Source: Thermomicrobium sp. CFH 73360
GTDB lineage: Bacteria; Chloroflexota; Chloroflexia; Thermomicrobiales; Thermomicrobiaceae
Length of the DNA: 64,000 nucleotides
NCBI RefSeq assembly: GCF_023806465.1
Contig: NZ_JAMSLS010000002.1
Coordinates: forward strand, 310,001-374,000
Direction: 5' to 3'
A program made the position numbers and the translations under genes. Position 1 is the first letter of the stretch, and each line of letters starts with the position of its first letter. Below the pieces are notes generated by a model. It was not told the DNA's origin, ran no database searches, and saw only the letters and a program-made list of their open reading frames with translations. Shown one piece after another: positions 17,803 to 26,798 of this stretch.

Positions 17803-18059
17803 CTCTGGTGTGTGCAATCCGTTGGAACGCCCGCTAGCAGAGCCGTCTTGATGCCGGTGCGAGGACGCTGCTGGGCGGAAGCATAGCAGATTGCGACGCC
17901 TCTGTTTGTACCCGCCAGGTCGGTCACCACTGGCTGAACAGCGCAACGTGCTTGTCGTGCAGGCGCGTTCCAATCTCTGGCGATCTTGACCCGCGGTGGT
18001 GTACTGGGTCCGCCTCCTTCACCAGGTGCCGGAGATACTGCCCCTACCTGCCTGGCTCT

Positions 18060-18560
18060 CGGGATTACCCTCAAGGCCCTACTCCCACGCGTTCTGCCCT
18101 CACCCCTTTGCCCCCTCTCACCCACTGTTTCCGCCCTCACCCCCTGACCCCCTCTCCCACACTCAGTGGGAGAGGGGGGCTTCCCTCACCCCTTAGCCCC
18201 CTCTCCCGCACGGAGCGGGAGAGGGGGTTGGGGGTGAGGGTTGTCTCTGCGGGAGAGGGGGTTGGGGGTGAGGGTTGTCTCTGCGGGAGAGGGGATTGGG
18301 GGGTGAGGGTTGTCTCTCCGGGAGCGCGGGTTGGGGGTGAGGGTTGCCTCTCCGGGAGAGGCGGCTGGGCGCGAGGGGTGTCCCTGCAGAAGAAAGGTGG
18401 TTCCCTCTGTCCCGCCAGATGGGCCACGGGTTGGGAGTGAGGGCTGTCTGTGCGGGATGAGGGTGGCCTGCGGAAGCGGGAATGGGAGAGTGAGGGTGGT
18501 TGCAACGGGAGAGGGAGGTTGCGGGATGGCGGTGACCTTCGGCAGCTGGGTTGGGGAGCG
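18060..18560. repeat. GGGAGAGGGGG/CCCTCACCCC repeat array, right of DUF559 gene
   Basis: The array opens with CCCTCACCCC half-units, then palindromes centred near 18,164 and 18,211, then about five tandem copies of a roughly 35-base unit (GGGAGAGGGGGTTGGGGGTG + AGGGTTGTCTCTGC) with increasing divergence, and the 65-base terminal block (18379-18443). Degenerate units continue to about 18,530. Sub-element order and orientation match the left array. Confidence 0.85.
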
Positions 18561-18666
18561 CCCGCAGGCGAGCGAAGCAGGGAGTATCAGACGCGCAATG
18601 GGTAGGGTAGGCTCATGAGATGGAACGACACCGCGGGGTGTCGGGCAGCCGAGACCCCGCCATCGA

Positions 18667-19554
18667 TTAGTTCGCGGTGATCCCCTGCAGTTGCGCCACC
18701 GCCACGGTCGAGAAGAGCGCTAGCCCCACGTACCAGCGCACCCGCCACCGTCGGGCGTTCTTGGTCTCCAACGCCCCCACTTCCTCCACCGTGATTCCGC
18801 CGTTTTCCAACCCCATCAGCCCACTCGGCCCAAACTTCACGGCGTAGATCGAGGAGAGGTTCGTCCCCGACCCCAGCGTCTCGTCGTCCGGCACAAAGTC
18901 GTCCACCAGCACCGGGATACCATCGTAGGTGACAATCCGCTGCCCGAACTGATCGATTTCGCTTTCCAACACCGTGCCGCTGCTGCGCCGCAGTTGGGCC
19001 AGCTTGCGCCGCGTACGCTTGGACATGAGCAGCGCGTCCGGCTTGCCCGGCTTGACCAGGTCGATCAGCTGGTCGAGGAGCTCCAGCGTGAGGCTGCCGC
19101 CGTTCGGCCCAGGCTGGATCGTCTGGCTGGCCGGCACGAGCTTGCGCAGCCCATCGAACTGTTTGGGGTTGACCACGCTGTTACCCCGGTAGAAGGCCTG
19201 CAGGAAGGCATGGGCCACTGCCTTCGCCTTCTGCTGCAGCACCACCGCCTCGAGCTGGTTCGGATCGCGGTAGGTCTGCAAGAGAAAATGATCGATATCA
19301 GCGTCCCCACCGAGGATCTTGAGCCCGGTCGTGACCTGCTCAAACGTGGGAGTCGATTCTGTCCAGGTATCACCGACATCGTAGAACTCGGCGGCCGGGA
19401 GGGTCGCTTCGCGGTTGTACGTCAGCCCGGTCCCAACGACCTCCATGAACGGCAGCCGCTGCAGCACCGGCGACTCCATGACGATCGTCTCGATCACCCC
19501 ACGTAGCAAGAGGTCATTGGTCAACTTGGCCGCTTCTGCCTTGGTCAGTGCCAT
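18667..19554 (-). CDS. Phage major capsid protein (HK97-type)
   Basis: A 295-residue protein. ATG 19554 follows GAAGGAGGAG; an upstream extension to 19803 is low-quality sequence. The pattern fits phage capsid proteins of the HK97 fold: an N-terminal MALTKAEAAKLTNDLLLRGVIETIVMESPVLQRLPF arm, an E-loop-like TYNREATLPAAEFYDVGDTWTE region, the spine helix DPNQLEAVVLQQKAKAVAHAFLQAFYRG, a P-domain/A-domain stretch LDQLIDLVKPGKPDALLMSKRTRRKL, and the C-terminal RWYVGLALFSTVAVAQLQGI strand. It is short and has no prohead protease or scaffold domain; no separate protease gene is seen. Flanked by repeats on both sides. Confidence 0.82.
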   Translation of the reverse strand: MALTKAEAAKLTNDLLLRGVIETIVMESPVLQRLPFMEVVGTGLTYNREATLPAAEFYDVGDTWTESTPTFEQVTTGLKILGGDADIDHFLLQTYRDPNQLEAVVLQQKAKAVAHAFLQAFYRGNSVVNPKQFDGLRKLVPASQTIQPGPNGGSLTLELLDQLIDLVKPGKPDALLMSKRTRRKLAQLRRSSGTVLESEIDQFGQRIVTYDGIPVLVDDFVPDDETLGSGTNLSSIYAVKFGPSGLMGLENGGITVEEVGALETKNARRWRVRWYVGLALFSTVAVAQLQGITAN

Positions 19555-19789
19555 CGGTCTCCTCCTTCCTCGACAGCAACGCTCTCGACTTCCGCTGCCG
19601 CAGCAAAACGCGCCTGTACGCCTGACCCATCGCCGGGCCAGTAGTGCAGTGCCGGATCGATTGCAACGGCACCGCAGTCCGCAGCTGCCCAGGCAACACA
19701 AGGCGGGAATTGCCGGCGATGCAGCCTCTGGCGCCCGCGGTTGCCAATGACGCCCGGGCACACCACTGACAGCCCGGTGCAAAACGCTG

Positions 19790-20290
19790 TCTGAATTCCC
19801 CACGCCCCGGCGGGGCTCGCGCGCAACCCGGTGCCCCCGGCTGTACTCCCCACGCCCCCAGTGGGGGTGCCGCGATTCAGCTCAGTCGTTCACGAATGGG
19901 CCGGTGGTGGGCGACAGGTCGATTGCCCCTCCCAGTGGCGGTGATGTGTCCGATGGTGCATGATGGTCCCGGCAAATGTGGCCGGGGCGCAACCGCGGAC
20001 CCGCGGCATCATGTGCCCAGGGCTTGACGTGCCCCGGGTTCGCAACCCGGACTTTCAACCCGCAGCCTGAATTCCCCACGCCCTGACGAGACTAACGTGG
20101 AACCTGGTGCCCTGGGGCTGAATCCCACCCCCGGTGGGACACATCCGAGCCGACTTCAGCCAGTATCGGGATTCAGCCCAGGCGTTCACGAGCGGGAGCT
20201 AGTGGCCAATCGGTACCGCCGTCTCATTTCAACCCGGCCGTTCATACGGCTGGGCGCATCAATCGGCCGTTCACGGCTGGGCTGGCACGG
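19790..20290. repeat. Dispersed repeat family 2, copy 2 and related palindromes
   Basis: Contains CCCACGCCCC-x-GGGG units (about 19,800 and 19,850), CATGTGCCCAGGGCTTGACG followed by the palindrome CCGGGTTCGCAACCCGG (about 20,035-20,051), GGGGCTGAATCCCACCCC, GACTTCAGCCAGTATCGGGA and CCGTTCACGGCTGGG elements. Order and sequence match the block at 10545-10800. Non-coding, upstream of the capsid gene. Confidence 0.5.
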
Positions 20291-20993
20291 ACCCCTGCAA
20301 TGCATCACAGGGTTGGCATTCTGCGCACCGCAACACATGGACCAAACGGCTGCGGGCCGACGCAGGAGCGCTCAGACCATGCCAGGGAGGGTCTCAGGCC
20401 GACCAGGCCTGTAAACGAACGCTCAGGCGAGGAACCCGAGGAGCCGCTTCTGCCTCGGCCGCTCGAGTCGCCGGTGAGTGACCACCCGTAGTCATCGCGA
20501 GCGCTGAGGTCGCCTGCCTCATGGCACCGACCGTGCTCGCATACAGAGCGAATGACGCTCGGGAGGTCACGCTCGCTGACGAACAGAACGCCAAATTCGA
20601 CCTGCCAGGCGAAGGCTTCGCCGAACTCCTGCGCGCGCCAACGGGAACGTGCCCCCTTCACACGCCCGATCGCCGTTGCCAAGGCGTCGCGTGTGGGGAC
20701 AGGACACGACACGGTGGACCTCGTCACGAGAGCCGCCAACTGCGTGCCCGACCACCCCGTGGCGATGTGCCGTGCGCGCGACTGTGGACCAAACGATCCG
20801 TTCACCCTCAGGGGAGCTGAACGGATGACGCTCTCGCGTTGACCACATCACGCGGTCAACGCGACGCCACTATGGCACAGCTCCTCCATTCTCGCCCAGC
20901 CGGCCATCCACTCGCTGCAGTGCTACCACGGCAGCCCATGTTCTCCCAGGGCAAGAGGCCTAGCGATCAGGGGCGGCGTATCTCATCCCCCGC
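20291..20993. other. Non-coding gap between capsid and small head gene
   Basis: No gene is supported. Short frames exist on both strands but lack start signals. Confidence 0.45.
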
Positions 20994-21545
20994 TCACCCA
21001 ACGCGGACAACCCGCACGCTGCGCGGGAGCGCCGCGCCAGCACGCTCACGGGCGCTTCGCACTGCAGCCAGCGCTGCCATCAGCGGCTCGGTCGGTCCTT
21101 GGTGGCGGGCCTGCACGGTGACCACCTGTGTCAGCAGCGTCTCAACGGCTGCGGCGAGGAGATAGGCTTCCTCCGCTGGGTCCGTCAGCGGCAGGGTTTG
21201 GTCGGGCTGGGTGACGAGCTCCCGGGCAAGGTGGCAGCGCAGCTCGACCGTGCCGATGACTGGCTCACCCAGCAGCAACGTCCCATTCCAGACAGCCCAA
21301 TGATCGAGCGGCCGTCCCTTGACGAGCACAGCCCAGACGCGCCGCACCGTACTGGGCAGCGGGAGTTGGTCGGTACCGGCTGCGGCCAACGTGACGGTCC
21401 CCTGCCGTGGAGCCAGAGCATCAAGCTGCGCGAGCGCCGTGACGAGTGCTGCATCCAGGTCGGCGTCGGTCACGGCCGTCGGAGGAACCAGATCACCGAG
21501 CCAGCGACGGAGCGCCAGCCGGGCCTCAGCCAGCGTCAGCGTCAT
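20994..21545 (-). CDS. Phage-associated hypothetical protein (possible head completion/connector)
   Basis: A 183-residue soluble protein, ATG 21545, with GGGAAGGGGTG ten bases upstream. It starts MTLTLAEARLALRRWLGD, reminiscent of head-tail connector proteins, and is rich in Leu/Ala/Thr, with a beta-rich middle (TVTLAAAGTDQLPLPSTVRRVWAVLVKG) and helical C-terminus. I do not recognise it with certainty. It lies between portal and capsid genes on the same strand, where small head proteins or scaffolds are usual. Confidence that it is a real gene is high; the role is inferred from position. Confidence 0.6.
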   Translation of the reverse strand: MTLTLAEARLALRRWLGDLVPPTAVTDADLDAALVTALAQLDALAPRQGTVTLAAAGTDQLPLPSTVRRVWAVLVKGRPLDHWAVWNGTLLLGEPVIGTVELRCHLARELVTQPDQTLPLTDPAEEAYLLAAAVETLLTQVVTVQARHQGPTEPLMAALAAVRSARERAGAALPRSVRVVRVG

Positions 21546-21745
21546 TAGTCACACCCCTTCCCTGACCACCGGTCGTCCACCGTGGCCCCCGCTCAGCTAG
21601 GCGGCCTTCCAGCACCGCGGCTGGGCAAAAACACTGTCCGCAGCAGTACCTTCGGCAGCCGCAGCGGAAGGGCAAGACCAGGAAACGGTACTGGTCTCAC
21701 CTGATGCTGGAAGACTCAGGGACACCCATGGACCACATCGGAGCG

Positions 21746-22032
21746 CTACGCAGGAGCATCGAGTGCGCCTGCCCGCAAAACGGTCCCGAGCTGCTCGAGT
21801 GCATGGTCAGCATCGCACTGGAGCTCCAAGCGGAAGCAGAGAGCGCAGCAGACGATTCGCATCCCGTGTCGTGCATGGTGCACGTGGGCTGTGACGTCAA
21901 ACCCACGCTCTCGCCGATCAACTGGCGCACCAGCGCTTGCCACAGCGCGATGGCATAACGCGCAGGAGAGGGCAACAGCGCGTGCATGGCGCGGCGAGCA
22001 TCTGCGTCCTGCACTTGCCCGTCAGAACTCAC
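21746..22032 (-). CDS. Possible small gene after portal, with a candidate -1 frameshift site
   Basis: A GTG at 22032 overlaps the portal stop codon and opens a frame (SSDGQVQDADARRAM...YAIALWQALVRQLIGESVG) ending at 21697 if read straight. At GTG GGT TTG (about 21,903) the heptamer G GGT TTG fits the X XXY YYZ slippery pattern. A -1 shift there continues as FDVTAHVHHARHGMRIVCC... to a stop at 21746, with clustered His/Cys residues. Neither product is recognised, and an opposite-strand frame (21704-21958) is equally open, so the gene itself is doubtful. Confidence 0.25.
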
Positions 22033-23312
22033 AGACCGGCGGCACGCTCCGCCTCGACGCGCTGGAGCTCCGCCTCCGGGTCAAGCGCCCCGAGCTCCCG
22101 GGCCGCAGTCAGCCGCGAGCGGATGCCAGCTCCCACCAGGGCCACCTGGACACGTGCCGCCCGCTCGTCGTCCACGGGGAGCGTCGGTCCCCAGACCAGC
22201 TCGACGGCACGGACGCCGTGAAACTCGGCACCACCAAAACGCTCGGCCAAGTCGAGCACCCGCCAGGCACGTTGGCGCAGTGCTCGTTCCCAAGCCCGCC
22301 GCTTGCGTTCCACCTTATGGACTAATGGTTGCAGCTCCAACTCCAAGGCCGCGCCGGAAAGGTCCCGCCCGTGGTCGCCAAAGGCGGCTCGGGGGACCTC
22401 AGCCAGGTCATGGAGCACCTGGAAGAGGAGGCGCACGTACTCCAGATGGAGCGCGACGCCACCGCCACTCAACATGTCGAGGAGATAGGCACGGCTGCCC
22501 TCGGGCAGTTCCCAGATAGCCCCCTCCTCGGCCCGGATCCCCTCGCTGGCCGTCACGTTCTCGAGCACGACGATCGGGTTGCCGCTGACCTGCAGGATGC
22601 GTGAAAGGACGGTCATCCGCCGATTGATCTCCCGGCAGATGTCGATGAGATCAGCCAGGTCGCTTTCTCCCCAGACGTCGCCCGGGATTGGGGAATTGGG
22701 CACGAGCACGTAGGGAATCCACCCGTAGGGATTGGGCCCGTCATGGACGACCTGTCCGCCCACGAGGAGTCGATAGCCCTCGGCCGTCCATTCCTCGCGC
22801 ACCGTCACCCACCCTTCCGGACCCAGCGCCGGGAGCTTGAGCCCAAACACCTGCTCCACCGCGCCCAGCGTCAGCGGATACTCGTGCGCGAGCGCCACCA
22901 CCTCACGCACGTCATCGGGACGGGACGCAACGACCAGCTGTGCCGGATCGACCGCAGTCACGCGCGGGCGACGACGTTCCTGATCCCACGTCACCTTGAA
23001 GGCAGCATCCCCCAGCACCGCAGCATCCAGCGCCGCTGCGTAATCAAGCCCATGCCAGTCACTCTCCCCGGCCAGCTGGGCCAGGTAGCGCTCTGCCGCC
23101 GCCGATTCCGGCACGCTGTAGCGCACTGGTCGACTGAACAGGACACTGGTGACCTTACGCACCAAGGCCCGGGCGTAGTTCAGGACCAGGCGTGTCTCCC
23201 CAGGACGCGGTCGATCCGGCCACTGCCGACCTTCCCAGAAAGCCAGATACTCACGATAGCGCGCCCAACGGGCCCGATCGGCCGCGGTGGGCTCCAGGGG
23301 CACTGGGTCCAT
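22029..23312 (-). CDS. Phage portal protein
   Basis: A 427-residue protein starting at ATG 23312 after AAGGAAGGAG. It has the portal pattern of the SPP1-gp6/phage_portal group: RYREYLAFWEGRQW near the start, then LVLNYARALVRKVTSVLFSRPVRY (the family's N-terminal clip/wing entry), a middle with SDLADLIDICREINRRMTVLSRILQVSGNPIVV (crown-adjacent helices), PEGSRAYLLDMLSGGGVALHLEYVRLL, and a long stem helix around LELELQPLVHKVERKRRAWERALRQRAW. The portal forms the dodecameric DNA gate of the head and docks the large terminase. It is separated from the terminase gene by a 600-base gap filled with palindromic repeats. Confidence 0.83.
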   Translation of the reverse strand: MDPVPLEPTAADRARWARYREYLAFWEGRQWPDRPRPGETRLVLNYARALVRKVTSVLFSRPVRYSVPESAAAERYLAQLAGESDWHGLDYAAALDAAVLGDAAFKVTWDQERRRPRVTAVDPAQLVVASRPDDVREVVALAHEYPLTLGAVEQVFGLKLPALGPEGWVTVREEWTAEGYRLLVGGQVVHDGPNPYGWIPYVLVPNSPIPGDVWGESDLADLIDICREINRRMTVLSRILQVSGNPIVVLENVTASEGIRAEEGAIWELPEGSRAYLLDMLSGGGVALHLEYVRLLFQVLHDLAEVPRAAFGDHGRDLSGAALELELQPLVHKVERKRRAWERALRQRAWRVLDLAERFGGAEFHGVRAVELVWGPTLPVDDERAARVQVALVGAGIRSRLTAARELGALDPEAELQRVEAERAAGL

Positions 23313-23914
23313 CAGCGTCTCCTTCCTTCGGAGATCCGGTCAACTGGCAAGGGCCGCACGCGATGCCGCCGCCGCGGCGCCCTCTCCCGGCAACTCCTTC
23401 TCAACCCGCCATTCCGATCCCGCCCGCCCGGCGCGACCGGGATAGCGGCAGCAGGCAACGCCGCAACCTGGTCGTCGCGATACCGGCCCAGAAACTCATC
23501 TGCAGGCACCACTCTCAGCCCCTCACCCGCAGGGCCACCCCTGTCCCCGCTCCGGTGGTTGCCCGCTCACTCCCGGCCGCGCTCCTGCAGGCTCTCCTCA
23601 CCCCCGTCTTTACTCCTGCCAGTTCCCCGCACCGCCATCACCGCTCCCGTCGGCTCCCCTCACCCACAACCCCCTCTCCCGTAGGCTCCCCTCACCTGCA
23701 ACCCCCTCTCCCGTCGGCTCCCCTCACCCCCAACCCCCTCTCCCGCAATGTGCGGGAGAGGGGGCGAAGGGGGTGAGGGTGGTAACCGCGAGAGGGGGCG
23801 AAGGGGGTGAGGGTGGTAACCGCGAGAGGGGGCAAGGGGGTGAGGGTGGCAACCGGGCGGGAGAGGGGGGTGAGGGTGGTAACCACGGGCAAGGAGACGA
23901 GGGTCGTGCCGGGG
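23313..23914. repeat. GGGAGAGGGGG/CCCTCACCCC repeat array between portal and terminase genes
   Basis: The right half (about 23,640-23,910) holds half-units GGCTCCCCTCACC...AACCCCCTCTCCCGT, a palindrome CCCTCTCCCGCA / TGCGGGAGAGGG around 23,745, then tandem units GGGGGCGAAGGGGGTGAGGG with GTGGTAACCGCGAGA. It is the same family as the arrays around the DUF559 gene, with no endonuclease gene here. The left 300 bases are featureless. Confidence 0.8.
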
Positions 23915-25414
23915 CTAGGGGTGAGGGCCGGGACCACTCCCCACCCGCCCGCGGGCCACCCGCGGGCGCCAGTCCTCGTCGTCGAGACACGTCGTGAGTG
24001 CAGCACTCACCGCCAGGTCATCGTGCGGCTCACCCCACCAGCGGAGCAGTCGTCCCGGCCCCGGAGCAACGACTCCCTTGAGGCTGGCCAACTCGGCCAG
24101 GAACGCCTCCGACAGCGCCGCGAGTTCTGGCGGCGTCGCCGGATCCAGGGCGTAGTCACGGTAGCGACCACTCTCAACCAGCCCAATGAAGGCCCAGCCC
24201 AGTTCTGACTTCACCCGTGGGCTGAAGACAATCGGTCGCACCCGCTCGCCGAGGGCCTGTCGGAGGAAGCTCGCCAGCCCCGCCCCGATGCCGGTGGCAT
24301 CGACCACCACCCGTTCAGCGCGCCACGCCCGGGCCAGTCGCACCAACTCCTCGTACTGCCGCACCTGCCGCAGACCGACCCACCGTGCTCGCCACACCGC
24401 CTCATAGCGCGGCCGCTCACCGGGGACGATCCGCACCACCGTCAACGCTGTCGCATCACGGCGCACGGTCGGATCGGTCCGGAGCTCCTCCTGGCTTGCC
24501 TCGTCTTCCCCCGCGACGTCGACCAGCAGCGCGTAGCGCTCGCCGGCACGCGGAGCGAGCAGTCCGGCATGAGTACCGCGCACCAGGGCCAGTCGCTCCG
24601 GCGGGAAGAGACGACCCTGACCGGCCAACTCCTCCAAACAGTACTCAGTGCGGATAAATGGATGCCCTGGGCCCAACTGGGCGATCCGCTCCTCGACGTG
24701 GACCTTGTAGGCTGGCAGCGTGGCGGCCACCACCGTCCAGGGGACGCGCCAGACACGCCGCTGCCCGTCATCCTGTTCGAGCGCCTCGAGATAGCGCAGC
24801 TCCCGAGCCAACAGCGAATCGGCGTCCCATGGCGTGCCGAGGTAGAGGGCGGGAGCGCCGGTCGAGGCGGCCATCGGAGCAAAGGCGCTATCCCACCGGT
24901 CCGGCCGGATATCCTGCGCCTCGTTGGCCACCAAGAGGAGCGATGCAGTCAGGCCTCGGACGTTCGCGCTCGGTCCAGCAGAGACATAGCGCACGACGGC
25001 GCGTCCCAAGGTCACGCTGCTGCCACTGACCTGAGGCATGAGCTCGAGCGCTGTCAGGAGTGCTGCCAGCCGCGGCGAGGTGAGGACCGCCCGCAAGCGT
25101 TCCCGTGCCACGACACCTTGCGGCCGCCACGAAGGGAGTGCCACCACAATCTCACCCCCGCGGCGATGATAGCGGAGCAGCAGCCAAGCCAAGAGCTGCG
25201 CCAACGCCTCGTCCTTCCCCGACTGCCGGCTGAACAGCCACACCTGCGCGTGCGGTACCGCACGGTCCCCCCGCGCCCGGCCCACAACCATCGCCGCCGT
25301 AGCCACTACCGGCCCAACTTGGTAGGCACGGAGGGCACGCTCCGGCAGGAGCTGGTGCGAGAACGCGACCGGATCAGCCAGAAGGCAACGCAGAACGTGC
25401 TGGGCAACGGTCAT
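23915..25414 (-). CDS. Phage terminase large subunit (TerL)
   Basis: A 499-residue DNA-packaging motor protein. The ATPase half has a Walker A-like SRQSGKDEA at about residues 62-70 (Asp where Ser/Thr is common), an LLLVANEAQDI Walker B with the catalytic Glu, and an LYLGTPW coupling-like motif. The nuclease half has three acidic clusters: LLVDVAGED, RVVVDATGIG and HDDLAVSAAL, as in RNase H-fold terminase nucleases. ATG 25414 overlaps the stop of the holin-like gene by four bases (ATGA), so they are translationally coupled. All key residues appear intact, which argues for function or recent loss rather than long decay. Confidence 0.88.
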   Translation of the reverse strand: MTVAQHVLRCLLADPVAFSHQLLPERALRAYQVGPVVATAAMVVGRARGDRAVPHAQVWLFSRQSGKDEALAQLLAWLLLRYHRRGGEIVVALPSWRPQGVVARERLRAVLTSPRLAALLTALELMPQVSGSSVTLGRAVVRYVSAGPSANVRGLTASLLLVANEAQDIRPDRWDSAFAPMAASTGAPALYLGTPWDADSLLARELRYLEALEQDDGQRRVWRVPWTVVAATLPAYKVHVEERIAQLGPGHPFIRTEYCLEELAGQGRLFPPERLALVRGTHAGLLAPRAGERYALLVDVAGEDEASQEELRTDPTVRRDATALTVVRIVPGERPRYEAVWRARWVGLRQVRQYEELVRLARAWRAERVVVDATGIGAGLASFLRQALGERVRPIVFSPRVKSELGWAFIGLVESGRYRDYALDPATPPELAALSEAFLAELASLKGVVAPGPGRLLRWWGEPHDDLAVSAALTTCLDDEDWRPRVARGRVGSGPGPHP

Positions 25415-25713
25415 CCCTGTCCTGACGGAGCGGCGAACTCGCGCCGGAGAAATCGCGTCGTCTCATACGCCCCAGTCGCACCCAGTCCCAGGAGAAGCGT
25501 CGCCACAGCCCAGCGCACCACCGGCTCAAGAACCGGCATGAATGGCAGCGCTTCCGCTGCACCGGCCACCAGCCCGGCCGCCACCAACGTCGCAAGCGGC
25601 GCATACCGGGTGGGCAACCCGACCCGCTTTGCCGCCTCGACGACGAGTGGCACCAGCACCACCGCAGGGACACCCGCTACCAGCAGCGTCTCGGTGAAGA
25701 ACGGTTCGGTCAT
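25411..25713 (-). CDS. Small holin-like membrane protein
   Basis: A 100-residue protein, ATG 25713 after GAAGGGGGTG. It has three hydrophobic segments (LLVAGVPAVVLVPLVVEAA, YAPLATLVAAGLVAGAAEAL, VVRWAVATLLLGLGATGAY) and a short charged tail (RFLRREFA), the usual size and topology of a phage holin. It overlaps the terminase start by four bases. Function is inferred from topology and from the nearby amidase and XhlA-like genes. Confidence 0.6.
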   Translation of the reverse strand: MTEPFFTETLLVAGVPAVVLVPLVVEAAKRVGLPTRYAPLATLVAAGLVAGAAEALPFMPVLEPVVRWAVATLLLGLGATGAYETTRFLRREFAAPSGQG

Positions 25714-26028
25714 CGCACCCCCTTCCCATCCTCCTGCACCGTCCACCGTGTCACCACAGCAGCCCGATACCGCCGACAGCAACAACCCGCAGGGCGACGC
25801 GCGTGCAACGCCTGCCCCAGAGACGAAGCGGTGCAAACCGGAGTGGCCGCCCACCGTGCCGCGCCAACGCACAACTCTTGCTCCACCGCCCCAGCGCGGT
25901 CGGTCACCGTCGGGTTCTTCTCAGGGCACCATCGGCAGGAAGCACCGCGCATCACGCACCGCGCACAACCGCATCATCTCCTCCATGTCATGCGCTGCCC
26001 GCCCCGACGCCACGGCCCGTCCTGCTGC
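25714..26028. other. Short non-coding gap between the two holin-like genes
   Basis: About 315 bases without a supportable gene or repeat. Confidence 0.4.
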
Positions 26029-26253
26029 TCACTGCCACCAGCGGAGGAGCAGCTCCAACACTACCGCCCCCACGACGGTCGTGAACAGTTGGTCCAGCCG
26101 CCGCTTGACGTCGGCAACATCGCGGGCCAACTGCTCGACCATCTGACGGGTGACGAGCTCATAGGCAGTCTGGGGCCGATCAGGCAGCGGCTGCTCACGG
26201 CGGCCGCTCACGACCCGCCGGAGCTGGTCGATCCCGGTCGGTCCTCCCTCCAT
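26029..26253 (-). CDS. XhlA-like small membrane protein
   Basis: A 74-residue protein, ATG 26253, with GAGGAG seven bases upstream. An amphipathic helix (TRQMVEQLARDVADVKRRLDQL, about residues 36-57) leads into one C-terminal membrane segment (FTTVVGAVVLELLLRWW). This is the layout of haemolysin XhlA proteins that work with holin and amidase in phage-type lysis. It is too short for the ordinary gene-size cut-offs but has a clear start signal and lies between lysis genes. Confidence 0.6.
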   Translation of the reverse strand: MEGGPTGIDQLRRVVSGRREQPLPDRPQTAYELVTRQMVEQLARDVADVKRRLDQLFTTVVGAVVLELLLRWWQ

Positions 26254-26798
26254 CACCCCGCTCCTCGCGCATCGCGTGCGCACCACGCCGAACCAGCGGC
26301 CCGGACACCACCGCAACCCCATCGAGCTCCATGTTCGCCGCCCGCACACCGCCTGACCACGGTGGCCGCCCGCGCCTACCATCACCGTGCCGAACCGTGA
26401 ACGGCACCACCGGCGGGACCGCGCTCAACTGCGCGCTGCTGGCGCCTCTACCTCGCCCGGCCGTTACCGGCCGATTCGTCTGCCCGGCCGCGTTTGGCAC
26501 AGGGATTCGGGCGGCGAAGAACGACTGGTTGATCCGGCCCCACCGTGACCAGCCGGTTCATGCGCCCGACCATGATCGGTCGGTGCACTGCTGCGACCGC
26601 ATACGACCGGGTGATGCGCCCGGCCGTGAACAACCCCCAACCCGGTACACGCCGTCTCTCGTCAGTTCCCGTCCACGGGGGCTTCGGGAATACAACCCGG
26701 GATTTCACCCCCGGGCCATTGCACTCCCCCGCCACCCGGGTTTCCAACCCGGACGTAGTTCATCCCCCGCCCCATCCGGATGTCATGCCCCGTCATGC
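26254..26798. repeat. Non-coding gap with repeat family 2 elements
   Basis: The stretch 26,450-26,770 holds CCCGGCCGTTACCGGCCG, ACCATGATCGGTCGGTG, GCCCGGCCGTGAACAACCCC, CAACCCGGGATTTCACCCCCGGG and CACCCGGGTTTCCAACCCGG units, related to the elements at 10.5 and 20.0 kb. No gene is supported. Confidence 0.45.

Larger units (their letters stand above)
16985..18560. mobile_element. Putative DUF559-endonuclease cassette bounded by direct copies of a complex repeat
   Basis: The left block (16999-17191) and right block (18149-18443) contain the same sub-elements in the same order and orientation: a 45-base palindrome with loop ACTCA, the CGCACGGAGCG palindrome, and the 65-base terminal unit ending in GGGTTGGGAGTGAGGG. 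The only gene between them encodes a DUF559 endonuclease. The left copy has one extra half-unit, and the right copy has extra tandem units. The cassette separates two phage structural genes. No transposase is present, so mobility is inferred from structure. Confidence 0.5.

Noticed and set aside
18137-18505. CRISPR-like look of the tandem units
   Set aside because: Units are directly abutting with no unique spacers of constant length, there are no cas genes, and the units degrade progressively.
21704-21958. Plus-strand 84-codon frame downstream of the portal gene
   Set aside because: Amino-acid composition is acceptable but there is no ribosome binding site and all neighbours are on the other strand; kept only as a caution against the minus-strand reading.
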